Positions 11,800-24,184 of a stretch of DNA of 64,000 bases are shown here, in pieces (within the stretch, counting starts at the first letter, position 1; each line of letters begins with the position of its first letter). Source of the stretch: Ceratotherium simum simum (lineage: Eukaryota; Chordata; Mammalia; Perissodactyla; Rhinocerotidae); assembly GCF_000283155.1 (NCBI RefSeq), contig NW_004454159.1, positions 24,174,416 to 24,238,415 on the forward strand, written 5' to 3'. The position numbers and the translations under genes are program-made. Under the pieces are notes generated by a model. It saw only the letters and a list, made by a program, of their open reading frames with translations. It ran no database searches and was not told the origin of the DNA.

Positions 11800-13629
11800 G
11801 TATACTCTTTTACTATTACTACTGTCTGAGTTGCCTCTCTTTCCCTCTGATGGGAACACCCCTCCCTCTCTGACACTCACTCTGAGTCAGTATTACAGAT
11901 CTTACAGTGGGCCAGTGATATCAATATTGTTTGAGGACAAGTAAAATTTTAAGAGAAAGATTGTCAAGAAAATAATATACTCATTCTAGACAGTTTGTAA
12001 AGAAGGTATTTTATATTTTAAAATAAAACAATGTAGAGTCATTGAGACTACAGAATAGAGGTAAATGTCCTGAGCAAGAGTCCTCTCCAGGCGAACAAAG
12101 ACAGCTCAGATAAAGAGGAAATTGGCTGTCCTCCAGAATGGCACCTCCCTGAAGTCAAATCCCAATTCTCTTCTTGCTCAGCTCTTCCCCAAATGACGAC
12201 TACACAACTTTATCAGGTAAAAAAGACAGACCTATCTTTTCCTATTATGTTTTTTCCTTCTTCCCAGAGAAACTAGTATCTTTTTTTCCCCACCTGGGAG
12301 CCCCTTATGCCCTTATTTAAATAACATGCTACAAAGATAGGATAGAGCAGAAGAAACAGAAAGAGCCTAGGTCTATAGGATCACGCTAAGGAAAGGGGAG
12401 GGTCTTTTTCTTCCAAGCTGTCTTACTCCCCACTTCTCCCCTCGCCCTGTCACACACATTTCAGGCTAGACTAAAACTACTGAGATCCAAGTAGGCAATT
12501 TCATATGCCCACACGAGGAGGAGGAGCTAATTTACTCACCCAGCAGGGATGCGAGATAAAAAATAGAAAAAAGGAAAGGATAAGGAAGCCAGGTACTAGG
12601 ATTCAGAATGTCTTTGATAAAGAACTTGAACAATCTAGTAGGATCCAGTGAAAACCAATTATCAAGCAAATTGCCAAAAGACATATAATCCCATAGAAGT
12701 AAGTATGCTATAAGCATGATTAATTGGGCTTTGAAATAGGAACTAGAACTAAGTACCTGAAAATAACAGTGAATGAAATACAGTTTGGGGAAGTACTAAA
12801 TGAAAAATTCACCATTTCCTTTTAACTAAATCTATATTTTTTAAATAGTATATTAAAGTAAAGATGATGAGAGTCAGTTTTCTTCATTAAGATTTATACA
12901 AACACCTTTACAAAAACAAGAATACATGATATTCTTATAAAACATTAGCTAATTACTGTTGGTCTGAAAGATTTGCTTATTAAATTCCATTTGGACTTAT
13001 TCTGGTTTACTTGCTTGTTGATTTCCAGGAAAAGACAACTTGTGACATTAACAAGAAGCAGGCCTCTGTTTCCCAAGAACGGTTGGGAACCATCAATGAC
13101 TCATTTATGGGAGTACACAAAAGGATTAAGAAAAGCTATTTCACAACTATAAATGTATACTAAAGTTACAGAGCTCTTTCCCGTAGAAATCCATAACAAA
13201 AATTGTTTTAAAAAATGAAAACTGTTTTTGCAGAAAATAAACATAGAGGTAAGCAGTAAAAGAAAGCTGAGTAACTTTAATCTAGATTGAAAACATTTTG
13301 CTTCCCAAGAAAGTCAGAAGTATACTAGAATTTTAGGTTTGTTTTTGCTCTTGTGCTTTCTTCCTTTAGCCATTTGGCCTCTTTGTATTTAGTGTTAGAA
13401 AATGGCCATCAGCATCATCTACCAAATTGATTTAACCAAAGTACTATTATCTGATATATTCAATTCTTAGCAGCAACATAGATTTTTTTTATGTCCTATT
13501 AGGTTTACCACTTCATCAAAAATTATACACATACTATAGTCTTTAATTATAATGTACCATATTTGAAATAAGCAGCTCAGGGTTAAGGATTCTGCTGGCA
13601 CAATGATAAATCTTAGGCAAAAAATCTTA
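11800..13629. other. No gene or clear repeat recognised
   Basis: Mixed-composition sequence. Part of 12060-12450 has somewhat higher GC content and could be an unrecognised old LTR or transposon. No splice-bounded open frame was found; the 12532-12717 minus-strand frame (61 aa) is short and uninformative. Confidence 0.35.
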
Positions 13630-15275
13630 TTTTGAAAATTCATTCTTTTTAATTTTGAAATAATGACAAACCTACAGAAAAAAATTGCAATAATAGTAAA
13701 AATAAATCCCACATCCTCTTTCCCTAGTGTCCCTAATTGTTAATGTTTTACCACATTTGCTTCATTACTCTCTCATTCTCTCTCTGCATATACAGTCTTT
13801 TTTCTGATAGAATGCCCTATCATCTCTAAATACGCCAGTGCATCCTCCGAAGACAAGGACACGCCTATACATCATCACCACACACTCATCCAAATCAGTA
13901 AACTAACATTGATAACAACACTGCTATCCAACTCATAGATCCCACTCAAAGTTCAACAAGGTCCCTAACCATATCTCTTTAACCATTTCTGGTCCAGCAA
14001 CCCATCCACGAATATATACTGCATTTAGCTGCCTTGTCTTATCAGACTCCTTCAGTCTCATCAGTCTTTCCCTATTTCTGGTGTTCTTGACTGTCTTAAA
14101 GAGTACAGGTCTTTCATGCTGTAGGATGACCACCAGTGTGTCTGTCTGATGTTTCCTCATGACCAGACTCAGGCCATGCATTCTCGGCATCACATCAAGA
14201 GGCACACTATGGCAATGTTAAACACCACCATTGATGATGTTAAAATTGTCACCTGGTGTCTGCCAGGTTTCTTCATTGTAAATCTGTTTTTGCATAGGTG
14301 GCTGGACCTAAAAGCAGAAAGAGATATTGTTAGGTAATTTGGTGAACTTGAGTGAGGTCTTAGAGTTGAATGCTAGTGCTATTCTCAATGTTATCCACTG
14401 AAAAGCTTTCTCCTCTTATTTTGGTCACTATCTTATGGGGAGGTATTCTCATTACATCAATATTTTGTTCTTCATCAAACCCCTAACCACCAGCCTTTAC
14501 ATCAATTGATGATTCTCACCTGTGTCTGCTACCGTTGTGATGGTTGCTAAATGAAGATCATCTATTTCATCATTCCTTCTATATTTATAACTTGGTGTTC
14601 TACTCTGAGAAAGTGTTTTTCCTTCTCCCTTATTTATTTATTTATGTTAAGTGTAGAGTGGTGGATTTCTGTTTTATTCATTGAGTTATAATCTAATATT
14701 CTATTTATTTTGATGCTCAGATTGGCATAGATTTGGCAAGTGGGAACCCCTTCAAATTTGCATCTATGTGCTTTTTTGGCATGTCTCCATCATCCTTTAA
14801 ACATTTACTTATTTTCTGGCCCAACAATATGTTACATACTATTCTTTTTTGTGCGTGTGTGAGGAAGACCAGCCCTGAGCTAATATCCAATGCCAATCCT
14901 CGTCTTTCTTTTTTTCTTTTCTTTTTTCTTTTTTTTTGCTGAGGAAGACTGGCCCTGGGCTAATATCCGTGCCCATCTTCCCCTACTTTATATGGGATGC
15001 CGCCACAGCATGGCTTGACAAGCGGTTCATCGGTGTGCACCCAGGATCTGAACCAGCGCACCCCAGGCCACCGCAGCAGAGCACATGCACTTAACCGCTT
15101 GCACCACTGGGCCGGTCCCATTACATACTACTCTTAATGCTCATGTTATACGCTCACTCGCCCCAGCTCTATAATCCAAGGAACGTTGGTTCCCTTTAGC
15201 AGAAGATCATTTCTAGAAATTAAATCTGAGTGCTTGGTATGCACTTTACTACTGGGATGTCATTATTTATAGTCC
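13630..15275 (-). mobile_element. L1ME 3' UTR, antisense, interrupted by an ERE
   Basis: A long antisense stretch of the extended 3' UTR of ancient L1ME elements. Diagnostic order: 'ttttgaaataatgacaaacctacag', 'agtaaactaacattg', 'tactgcatttagctgccttgtctta', 'tcagtctttccc', 'gaagagtac'-like text, 'tgtctgtctgatgtttcctcatgacc', 'aggcacac', 'gtctgccaggtttcttc', 'catcaattgatgattctc', 'ttatttatttattta', and after the insertion 'ctataatccaaggaacgttggttcc' to 'tactactggg'. An ERE SINE (14847-15120) splits it. The two halves rejoin cleanly when one copy of the 15-bp duplication is removed. Confidence 0.8.
14847..15120 (-). mobile_element. ERE SINE (ERE1-like), antisense, with target duplication
   Basis: tRNA-derived perissodactyl SINE read in reverse, from the tail (pyrimidine tracts, then 'gaggaagactggccctgggc', 'gcccatcttcccc', 'tttatatgggatgccgcc') to the reversed head ('ccactgggccggtccc'). 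It is flanked by TTACATACTATTCTT (14832-14846) and TTACATACTACTCTT (15121-15135), a 15-bp duplication with one mismatch. It lies inside the antisense L1ME, so it is the younger insertion. Confidence 0.92.
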
Positions 15276-15294
15276 CTCTCAGCAAACAGAGCCA

Positions 15295-15450
15295 AGAAAT
15301 ATATATAGCCATAAATATGTGTGTATATATACTTCTATATATATTCCATTTATAAAGATATATAGCTATAAAATCTATATTCATATACATATATGTATGT
15401 TTATATAAACATGCATAATAATGCATATATATCTATTACTCTCAATATCT
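15295..15450. repeat. AT-rich low-complexity tract (TATA-type)
   Basis: Irregular runs of ATATAT, GTATATAT and TATATAGC alternate over about 150 bp. Short frames on both strands (for example 15220-15426 minus) are composition artefacts. Confidence 0.75.
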
Positions 15451-15454
15451 GTCT

Positions 15455-16200
15455 ATGTATGCATAATCCTGATAATCTGAGCTTTATAAATTTAGAAGTC
15501 CTGATTATTAAAGAACACACCGAGGATACAGCAAGAGTCCCACTGAAGTTTAAGTTACAGCTGCTTCCCTTGTACTTTGGGTTCTTTGTGCCAAGGGATT
15601 AGTGTCAAAAGCAAGTGTCATCATGCTGGCAAGAATCATTGATTCTTGAGGAGATAGAGCTTCTGTTACTCAAGGAGGGCAGGGAGTCATTTTTTGGCAC
15701 CAATGTGAACCATTTGAGTGTTTCTTGTACTCCTTTGCCCAATTTTGAAGTTAAATGGAAAAGTTCAGGAGCCTGAGATGGACATGACAAGGACTCAGAG
15801 CCCTCAGTGCAGAAGGTGTAGATCACACCACCAAGTAAGCCACTTAGAAGAGCAAGTTTCTAACTGAGAGTGAATGCAATGGAGAATGCATAGTAGAAGG
15901 AGGTGGTAAGTATCAGTTGCAGCCCTGAGTTCTGTTTCAGTTGTGGGGATTATAGTTTGTACCACTAACCTCCCTCTTAGACATTTCCCCCAGGAAAAGA
16001 GACTCAGCAGAACCTTGGAGTTGCTGCTCAGAGAATTAACATGAAGTGGATGAACTATAATGGACACTATGTTCTGCCGTTGAGATCCCCCATTCAGGAC
16101 CTAAAGGCCTATTCCCTGGCTCTGTGAGCACTGCCTGCTGACAGGCTAGCCCTCAGTCCTCCCCTGGAATTGCCCTTAGCTGAAAAGAGCTATCATCTTC
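15455..16200. other. No gene or clear repeat recognised
   Basis: Moderate GC content. Overlapping minus-strand frames of 73 aa (15605-15826) and 87 aa (15804-16067) have no domain or convincing splice borders. I cannot exclude an old LTR or untranslated exon. Confidence 0.35.
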
Positions 16201-16205
16201 AAAAA

Positions 16206-17815
16206 CTTTTCATATTTTTATAATTTTTTTTATTATAAAATTTGAATTATACAAATTGATATATCAGTACATTCTTCACACTAAATAATTCTAGTCAAAG
16301 TAAATACACTACCCTTATCCCAGTCTCCTTCCCCCTCCACAAGGAACCACTGGTCTCAGTTTGGGATTACCATTCAGGAACTTCATCTATGCACATGCAA
16401 TTATTCCAGTTCTAATCAGAGGCAAGTGTAAATTTATAAATACATGAAGGGATTAGAGCTGAATTCATGGATACTTGCCATGTTGAAGTCTGTGTTTTCA
16501 TTTTTTAATATTATTTTGGATGCATTTTTTCACATTTTGATAGTCTATATTCTTATCTTTTTAAATGTGTATATTAAGCTTGGGGCATTGTGTTGATGTT
16601 CTAGTTTGGACATTTCTTTTTTTTTCCACTACCATGAGTAATAATGATTAAGATAATTTTGTAGAGGATTTTTTATAAACCCTGAGCAATAAACAATTTA
16701 TAATACGGCTATAATTCCTGAAGTCTATAATAAGAGTATAATTTAAAAATTTACAAAAGACATTCAAAATCATTATATTAGTATTAATTGCTAATGAAAG
16801 AGATGCTTATATATCAAAAAGACAACAAAAGTCACTTATAATCATATTATTTTTTGTAATGTTTTAGATGTATATAACAATAAGAAAAAAATCTCCTTTC
16901 TTTCTTCAGTGTAATATATAGAGGTACCAATAGCTTATTTTACTTACATGTCTATATATTACTACATGTCTATGTATATTTTTCTTACATGTCTATATAT
17001 CTACATACGTATGCTTATTTATAAGCATATTTTTGCGTTAAATATCATAGTTAGATAGATAAAGATGATGATAAACAGACATATACACACAGCTAATTTT
17101 GTTTAGTTTTCTACCAAAATAATGGAATTGTGCAACTTGCTTTGTTACAGATAAAGCATATATCATGAACTATCTTTACAAGTCAGCACACACACATATA
17201 TACCATTATTTTCACCTCCAAATAGTACTCCATTGTATCAGTGCATTAATCCCAAAAGCTGATGTTAATAATGTTTAAACATATTTTTGTACTTTTGATA
17301 GATGGAAAACAACTTGTTGTTTTAATTTGCATTTTAAAATGCATGTCTATTTTTATCACGTTTTTTCGTCATTAAATTTCATCTGTAAATTTTTGCTCCT
17401 TATCTGCTGTTCATTTCTCTTCTAGGCTGTTGGGTTTTTGCTTGTCTATTTTGTTGTACCTTTTTTATATAAGGAAAGTATTAAACCTGTTTCTGTTCAA
17501 ATGGGTTGTAAATTTTTCTCCCAGTTTTCCCTTCTAACTTTGTTAATAGTATCTTCATTCAATTTTTTTTAACGCTTGTGTGACCAAATCTGTTGATCTT
17601 ATCCCTTATGGCTTCAGAGGTTTATGTCACGGCTAGACCAGCTTTCCCTACTGCAATATTTATGGTTTCTGTTTTGTGTCTGCTTTTAAGCATTTGTTTA
17701 TTCATTTTTTTGGATAATGTGAAATAGGGATAAAGTTTATCTTTTTCCAAGTGGACAGATAATTGTACCAATTCAATGAACTGAAAAATAATTATTTTCC
17801 CCAATGATGTAAAAC
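16206..17815 (-). mobile_element. Ancient L1M, antisense, strongly diverged
   Basis: Starts with the antisense 3' end ('acaaggaaccactggtctcag', 16340s). It continues with 'tagtactccattgtatcag' (17220s), 'tttaatttgcattttaaaatgc', 'ggctgttgggtttttgcttg', 'tttttctcccagttttccc' (17515s) and 'gcttcagaggtttatgtcac', in the expected antisense ORF2 C-terminal order. Several segments are missing or unreadable, and more than one insertion may be involved. Confidence 0.6.
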
Positions 17816-18116
17816 ACTTTATTTATCAGGCCCTAAAGTACCCTTCTATATCTCATTTTGTTTCTATAAAACAGTAAGATAATGTCTCTGGGATTAACAA
17901 TGGTATGACGGTAAAAGCAAAACTTTCATAGTTGAAACACCTTCATTATACGTTCGTTGTCACTTTAAGCAAGTAACTTGATCCAAATCTCAGTTTCCAC
18001 ATCATTCAAATGGGGATAATGCCTTGTTCTTAGGGCATTCTTAAAGATTCAATGACATAACAAAATTAAATTGCCTGATGTAGGCTCGGAAATTCATTAC
18101 TGTGAATTTGCACACA

Positions 18117-18281
18117 TTGGCAAGCCATGCCGTGGTGGCGTCCCATATAAAGTGGAGGAAGATGGGCATGAATATTAGCCCAGGGCCAGTCTTCCTCAGC
18201 AAAAAAAAAAAAAAAAAAAAAAAGAGGAGGATTGGCAGATGTTAGCACAGGGCTGATCTCCTCACAAAAATAAATAAATAA
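18117..18281 (+). mobile_element. ERE SINE, 5'-truncated, sense
   Basis: The element begins internally at 'ttggcaagccatgccgtgg', lacking the tRNA-like head. It keeps 'cgtcccatataaagtggagg', 'ggcccagtcttcctcagc'-type text, a run of about 23 A, then 'gaggaggattggcagatgttag' and a terminal AAATAAATAAATAA tail. The long internal A run is an expansion of the usual CAGCAAAAAGAGGAGGATT segment. Confidence 0.88.
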
Positions 18282-18694
18282 TAATTTCATATTGGTTTTC
18301 AAGCCTTGAGAAAGCTTTCATGCAAATCAAAATATGTGATGCAACTGAGTGAATATTTAATGATATTAACAATTTTTTTCATTGTGATAATGGTATGGTT
18401 ACGTATTTTTTTGAAAGAGCCCTCATTTTTTAGAGATAAAATACTATCATATTTTAGATTTCTTTAAAATAGTCCAGTTTTTTGAAGGGGCATGTGTGGA
18501 TTATTATCATTAAGCAGCGTGATAGGCACAGAGGAATTCCCTCTACTTTTGCATGTATTTGAAAACATCTATAATAACAAGTTTTTAAATGATGTGATAG
18601 CAAATAAATCTACAAATATTGATTGCTGGAGCTCCTATTATGTATCATATAGGAGAGTAATTCCCTTGTCTCATCATGTGAATTCACTCTAATT

Positions 18695-18862
18695 CAAATT
18701 CTTTGAGTTCAAATACCAAACTCTGTCACTTACTAGCTATTTTGTATTAGCCAGGTCAATTAACCACTTTGTGCCTTGGTTTTCTCATTTGTAAAAATCA
18801 TTACAAAATTGTTGTGAAAATTAAATCAGTTCATCCCATTTAAATGTTTAAAATAGTGGCCG
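18695..18862 (+). repeat. MIR SINE
   Basis: 'gagttcaaataccaaactctgtcacttactagc', 'cttggttttctcatttgtaaaaatc' and 'aaaattgttgtgaaaattaaat' track the MIR core from the B-box region to the 3' part. Confidence 0.75.
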
Positions 18863-18875
18863 TCCGTTGTAAATA

Positions 18876-19539
18876 AAGTAGTCCCCCCTTACTTGCAGGG
18901 ACTACATTCTAAGACCCAGAGTGGATTCCTGAAACTGCAGATAGTACAGAACCCTATATATATTTTGTTTTTTCCTATACATACATAAGATAAAATTAAA
19001 TTTATAAATTAGGAACAGTAAGAGATTAACAATAACAACAATAATAAAATAGAACAATTAACACAATATACTGTAATAAAAGTTACCATAAATCTTAGCA
19101 ACCTCAGCATATGATTTTTTCCTTAAGTTGAGAACTTTTACCTTTTCACCTAAAAGAAGCACTTTGTGGCTTCTCTTTGGCATATCAGAATTGCCAGCAT
19201 CACTATTCTTGCTCTTTGAGGCCATTATTAAGTAAAATAAGGGTTACCTGAACACAAGCACTGCCGTACCACACCGCGACAGTGGATCTGATAACCAAGA
19301 AGGCTACTAAGTGACTAATGGGTGGGTGGCATATACAACCTGGATATGCTGGACAGAGGGATAATTCACTTCCGGGGTAGGATGGCATGAGATTTCATCA
19401 TGCTACTTAGATTGGTGCACAATATAAAACTTATGAATCGTTTATTTCTGGATTATTCCATTTAATATTTTCAGACCACAGCTGACCGCAAATAACTGAA
19501 AGTGTGGAAAGCGAAACCGCAGATAAAGGAGCACTACTG
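18876..19539 (-). mobile_element. Tigger-family DNA transposon (MER2-like), internally deleted
   Basis: A 664-bp element with terminal inverted repeats: left AAGTAGTCCCCCCTTACTTG, right end reverse-complement CAGTAGTGCTCCTTTATCTG. Each end abuts a TA dinucleotide (18874-18875 and 19540-19541), as expected for TcMar/pogo elements. Next to the right end a minus-strand open frame starts with ATG at 19225. It reads as the N-terminus of a Tigger/CENP-B-like transposase (MASKSKNSDAGNSDMPKR.., then ..YAEVAKIYG) before the internal deletion. No catalytic DDE core remains, so it is a non-autonomous fossil. Confidence 0.85.
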
Positions 19540-19544
19540 TACTG

Positions 19545-20570
19545 CATATTTGTTTGCTACTTTTATTGTGTAGTGGGAATAGTTATCTTTGGTCTCTTCA
19601 TGCATTACTCAGATAAGAAGTACCTTCAGATTACTCCCTGGATAATTAGGCTTTCAACAACAATAATATACTTGTCTTGATAAATCACATCTGGTTACTC
19701 AAAGTCTCGTTTTCTGGAACAGTAAGAAGCAATACGTTCATACGTATATAGTTTTTAAGTGATCAAACTTAATTCTTAAAATATTGACAAAAGACTAAAA
19801 GTGCTTTAGACAGTTTCAGAAAAGAAAATGCACTAATTCAAGTCATGCATTAGCTAAATAAATGTAAAAAGAAGGAAAACAAAATATATGATATAGATAT
19901 ATAGATATGACTACTGCATTCATTTTGAGGCTCAGTAGTCAAAAAATATATAGAAATAATGTCAGAACTTGCCATTGGTATTATTTTATCAAAATAAATT
20001 ACCTAAGAAAATACTTTATTATTTACTAATATGTCCCCTGTAGGATATATTAGATTATGCAGAAATTATTTTTATATTGATAACAATAAAGATCTAGTCT
20101 TAAAATGTGGTAAACTTTGTCAAATAATTTCAAACATGTTAGGTCTACTAAAAATGCTCCTTTACAGAGGAAATACCTAAAATAATTTGATGATAAAAAT
20201 CAATGGTAAGCCCTAATGATAAAAATTAAAGATCAGCAGAACATTTAAGGAAAGGATGAACAAATCAAGAGGATGCACACAAAAAAAGTGTGATGGGACA
20301 TCCAAAATTAATAGTCAGGGGCATCTTAACTGAGTGCTTACAAACTCACATGGTTCAAATCAAAGTGATGGTAACCTCAATATTTGCAATAAATAATCAA
20401 CAGAGAGTATTGAGAACTGTAGCAAACTGAGTTTAAAATTACTTGTTGAATCTAAAGGCACTCAAACTCAATTATTTTAAACACAGAGTGAGCCAGCACA
20501 CATTTGGACCAAATAAGGCTCATAAACCACTTTGCAATCTCTGCCTTAGACCAATATATTGATAAAAAAT
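19545..20570. other. No gene or clear repeat recognised
   Basis: AT-rich. The part from 20460 to 20555 (with 'gagccagcacacatttggaccaaataaggctc') could be an old repeat that I cannot name. No supported coding sequence. Confidence 0.35.
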
Positions 20571-20579
20571 CAACTTGAG

Positions 20580-20779
20580 GTGCCTGCCTTTTGTGGCATA
20601 GTGGTTAAGTTCATGCGTTCCGCTTCAGCAGCCTGGGGTTCATGGGTTCAGATCCTGGGCGTGGACATGCACACCACTCATCAAGCCATGCTGTGGCGGT
20701 ATCCCACATACAAAATAGAGGAAGATGGGCACAGATGTTAGCTCAGAGACAATCTTCCTCACCAAAAAAATAAAAAATA
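20580..20779 (+). mobile_element. ERE SINE (ERE1-like), sense, with target duplication
   Basis: Complete-looking SINE: head 'tgcctgccttttgtggcatagtggttaag', B-box region 'gggttcagatcctggg', body 'aagccatgctgtggcgg', 'aatagaggaagatgggcac', 'caatcttcctcacc', then an A-rich tail. Flanks AACTTGAG (20572-20579) and AACTTGAG (20780-20787) form a short duplication. The short plus-strand frame across it is a by-product. Confidence 0.9.
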
Positions 20780-20904
20780 AACTTGAGTGAGGCCTGTATC
20801 CATAATATTCACAAGTTCCTTTCAAAGGATAAAAATCTGCATTTTTTCCACCATGGAAAATGCATTCACATGAACCACTGCCTTGATGGTTCTCTTTTTT
20901 TTAA

Positions 20905-21485
20905 TATTTTAATAGGTTTTTAATTGGTTTCTCTGTTTATGGTCTCATTGGCTTCCAATCTCTCCCCAATATAGCCTCAGTGTGTTGTCTTTTAGAACCC
21001 ACGTCTGATTGTACCAATTTGCTTTAAATCCTGAGCACAGTTTATAGAATCCTTCAAAAATGTCTTTGCTCAACATTCTAGCTCTTTCTGTAGCATTTTC
21101 CACACCTGTTCCCATCCTTCCAGTCATGGTGAAGCACTTATATTGCAATTTTCCTGATGTCTCGGGCTAGCTTATAGGTTGGTGCTTTGTACGCTGTTCC
21201 CTTTCCCTCACCTATCTGATTACATCATTCATTTATTCAAGATCTAATGCAAGTATAACATCACTCAACCCCTGTATTGGCGGACATAGGAGCCCCTCCT
21301 AAGCACTCCCACTGTTCCCTATTCATACCTCCTCCATGGCATTTATTATGCTGTTTGTAACTGCTCCCTCGAGATTGCCAAGGGAAGAGAATATATCTTT
21401 TATTTCTGTATTTCCAAATTTGTGCACAGTACCAGGCACATAGCATGTATTGAATATACTTTTCTTGAATGAATGAATTCGTTAA
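20905..21485 (+). mobile_element. L2 LINE 3' part, sense
   Basis: Follows the L2 3' end over nearly 600 bp: 'ccaatctctccccaatatagcc', 'tttagaacccacgtctgattgtacc', 'aatcctgagcacag', 'catttattatgctgtttgtaac', 'tatcttttatttctgtatttcc', 'cacagtaccaggcacatagcatg', 'tgaatgaatgaattcg'. It is 5'-truncated, with no open frame left. A 'tcgggctagc' segment is diverged from consensus. Confidence 0.75.
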
Positions 21486-21489
21486 TGAA

Positions 21490-23480
21490 ATAGAACACAA
21501 ACTTAGTCCGTTCTATTCTGTGTGCTGTTTTCTTTTGTTGAATCGCGCTAAACACATGATATGGTTATCATTTTTACTTAACACATAGATTCCATCTCCT
21601 AAACCTAACCAAGTATAAACCTACAAAGGGAGGAATTAATGATTCTACCTCATTGGAAACAATACCACTACTGGCAAGTTGAATATTGATTGCCTGGACC
21701 TATAGAATGCCAAATGTAAAGGAAAAAGTTTTTGTGTAGAGATTCTTACATGAGAACAATGAATATGTAGTGGTTGAAGTATCTTCTAATTTTAAAAGAT
21801 CTTTTATGATAAAATCCACTAATTAGAGATTTTTTTAATTCCAAAAAGCAATGACATACTGTCCTTTCATGGGTGTCTTACTGTATCTTTTTTCCCCACA
21901 GTAAGCCTTGAACGTCATTATTATATTTCCAAACAAGATTTTTCCCAGATTATTTTATATGTAACTTTCTATTATTATATGACAAACCCAAATAGGTATT
22001 TTTAATTCCTCAGAAGATACAAAAATATGTTTAATTAAATCACTTATTGTCATTTCAGGTTGAGTTCAGAAGCATCTCAAACATATTTGGGATCGAGAAG
22101 GATGTAGATTTGTCTGTGCTTACAGATGTCAGTGCCCTCAGGGCCATCTCTGTTCAGCTCACCTTTGTATCTCCATGGAAACTAATTTTTTCTCCATTTC
22201 TAGAAAATGAATCATGGGGAACACTTATTATGTTCCCATGGAGATCTGGAAGCCTATGTTAATCTTCTCCTTCAAATAATAGCCAAATACGTGATTTCCC
22301 CTCTCTTTTAAAAGGTAAATGAACATCCATGAATTTTATAGAAATATAAAATCATTGGAAGCTTAAAAATGAAAAATAATGAACAGATAAAACAATTAAA
22401 GATGGGACTGTATACATTGCACCCTCAATGCCATAAAAAAAATGAAAATCAGAGTACCTAAAAATCATCTAGTTTTAAAAAAAAAAAGCACATAGAATAT
22501 CAAATAGATATTGATAGGCCAGAAGTGACAGATAAATTACCATGTAAACAGAAATAAAGAAGCTTTAATCAGAATTTCCTTGAACTATAGTTTCACTATA
22601 GTGAAATCACTATAGTTTATTCCTTATGAGATTAGTTCCAGAAAAGAAATATTCCTTTAGAGAGTAAGGGATCAAATAGTTAACTTTCTGGGATACACAA
22701 ACTCACATCCATAAATTTTCTTTTCTTCTGTGACTTTTTTTTATTTAACCTTCTAACCCTTATCTTCAAAACCCTGAATAAGAGACATTGCATAGTTTAC
22801 AAATTACTTGTTTAAAAGAGGATCTTAAATTAAATTCAATATATGTACTGGCACAAACAATTTCAGGTAATAGGAACACTCTTTGGGTGTTAGAAAAAAC
22901 AGATTCAGTAACTCATTTTATTATATATTGTAATTGGCGTCTATTGATTATCAGCCATGCGTCTTCTCCAACTTTTATTGATGGTACTCCAGTCCTTACT
23001 TAAGGACCACTTCATTCTTACTTTTAGTTCATATGGTCAAGTATAGCTGGCCCCACCAGGCAGGTGATGTGAGTGGGCTTATGAATCAGTCATAGCCAGT
23101 TAGAGGACTGCATACATACCCTAATATGGTCCAACATGGATATGCTATCCAGGTAAGATAAATGATAAACAGGCTCAAATGCTTTATGATATATATTGGA
23201 GGAAGTTAACTGTGGAGGTGTTCTACAGGGTACTTCTGTATTATTGGCATATTGGTGTTCAGAGGGGAAATTAGAATGAAGGTAATATGATTCTTATACT
23301 GTGTTCATTACATGCATATTCCAAAATTCTTAGCACAAGTCCTGAGATTTTTGATTGGACAAGTTCAAGCCATAGTTTGGAGGCAAGGTGAAATCAATAT
23401 CTCAGGAATCACATGTACACCTGGTATGATGAGGAAAAGCTGGAAAGTGAGAAGAGGCAGTAGATTATGGGAAAATAACC
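21490..23480. other. No gene recognised; contains a short palindrome
   Basis: AT-rich, with only short frames. The palindromic cluster at 22583-22618 is described separately. The 22047-22262 frame (71 aa) starts just before a TTTCAG acceptor-like site at 22053-22058, but I see no matching donor or domain. Confidence 0.35.
22583..22618. repeat. Imperfect palindrome with three ACTATAGT-like units
   Basis: An inner perfect 14-bp palindrome TTCACTATAGTGAA (22592-22605) is flanked on both sides by further ACTATAGT copies (22584-22591 and about 22609-22616). The whole 36 bp is close to self-complementary. No known mobile-element end was recognised. Confidence 0.8.
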
Positions 23481-23489
23481 AAGAGGTGT

Positions 23490-23727
23490 CCTCTATACTC
23501 CCAGAGTTAGGCATTCTTTCCTCCGTGTTCCTAAAGCACCCTGTGCTGATGTCTATAGTTGCAGAAAACACATTGTATTATAATGATTTGCTTGTCGCTT
23601 CCTCCAGTAAACTGTGAACTCCTTGCTGGGTGTGATTTTTATCTTTGTTTCTGTAATAACTAGCACAGTGGCAGACACCAAGGATAGGGGGCATAAATAT
23701 TTATTGCTATTGAATCATACATTTTTA
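23490..23727 (+). mobile_element. L2 LINE 3' end, sense
   Basis: 'tcctaaagcaccctgtgctgatg', 'aaacacattgtattataatg', 'tccagtaaactgtgaactccttgctgggtg', 'taactagcacagtggcagacacc' and 'ataaatatttattgctattgaat' are the classic L2 3' end in order. Frames over this segment (101 aa plus, 68 aa minus) are incidental. Confidence 0.75.
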
Positions 23728-24184
23728 GAACTGAAAATGTCCCTGGAATTTATACAGCTCCTTATTTTTATAGGTGTGGATATAGAGGTATCAGGGGTGA
23801 AATTTTGAACCTGAGGCCACAGTTACTTGCAGATGGGAATTTAGAAGCAAGTCATATTATCCGTAATTCTGTCTTCGTTAAACATTACCTCTTAAATGCC
23901 TACTAATATTTCTCATTTTCCCAAGTAAATAAACTGGAAAGGCTCACCGCTGGACTCACATACATTTCAGCATAATGGTGGACTGGTGATTTAGGCAATC
24001 AAAAAATACCTTTACATGCTGAGCCTTCAGGATAAGAACTCATCCTAAAGAAAGAGTGAGTATTGGTGGCAAACTGAACCCAGTAATAAAATTGAATTAC
24101 TGAGCTGTCAATAACTTAGATTTGTTAAAACGCTGGCCCTTCATGTATTTATGCCTTAAGTTTAGATGAAGCATTGAGAAAAGA
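23728..24184. other. No gene or clear repeat recognised
   Basis: Short stretch between the L2 end and the L1M below. No open frame longer than about 60 aa is unique to it, and no repeat motif is visible. Confidence 0.4.
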
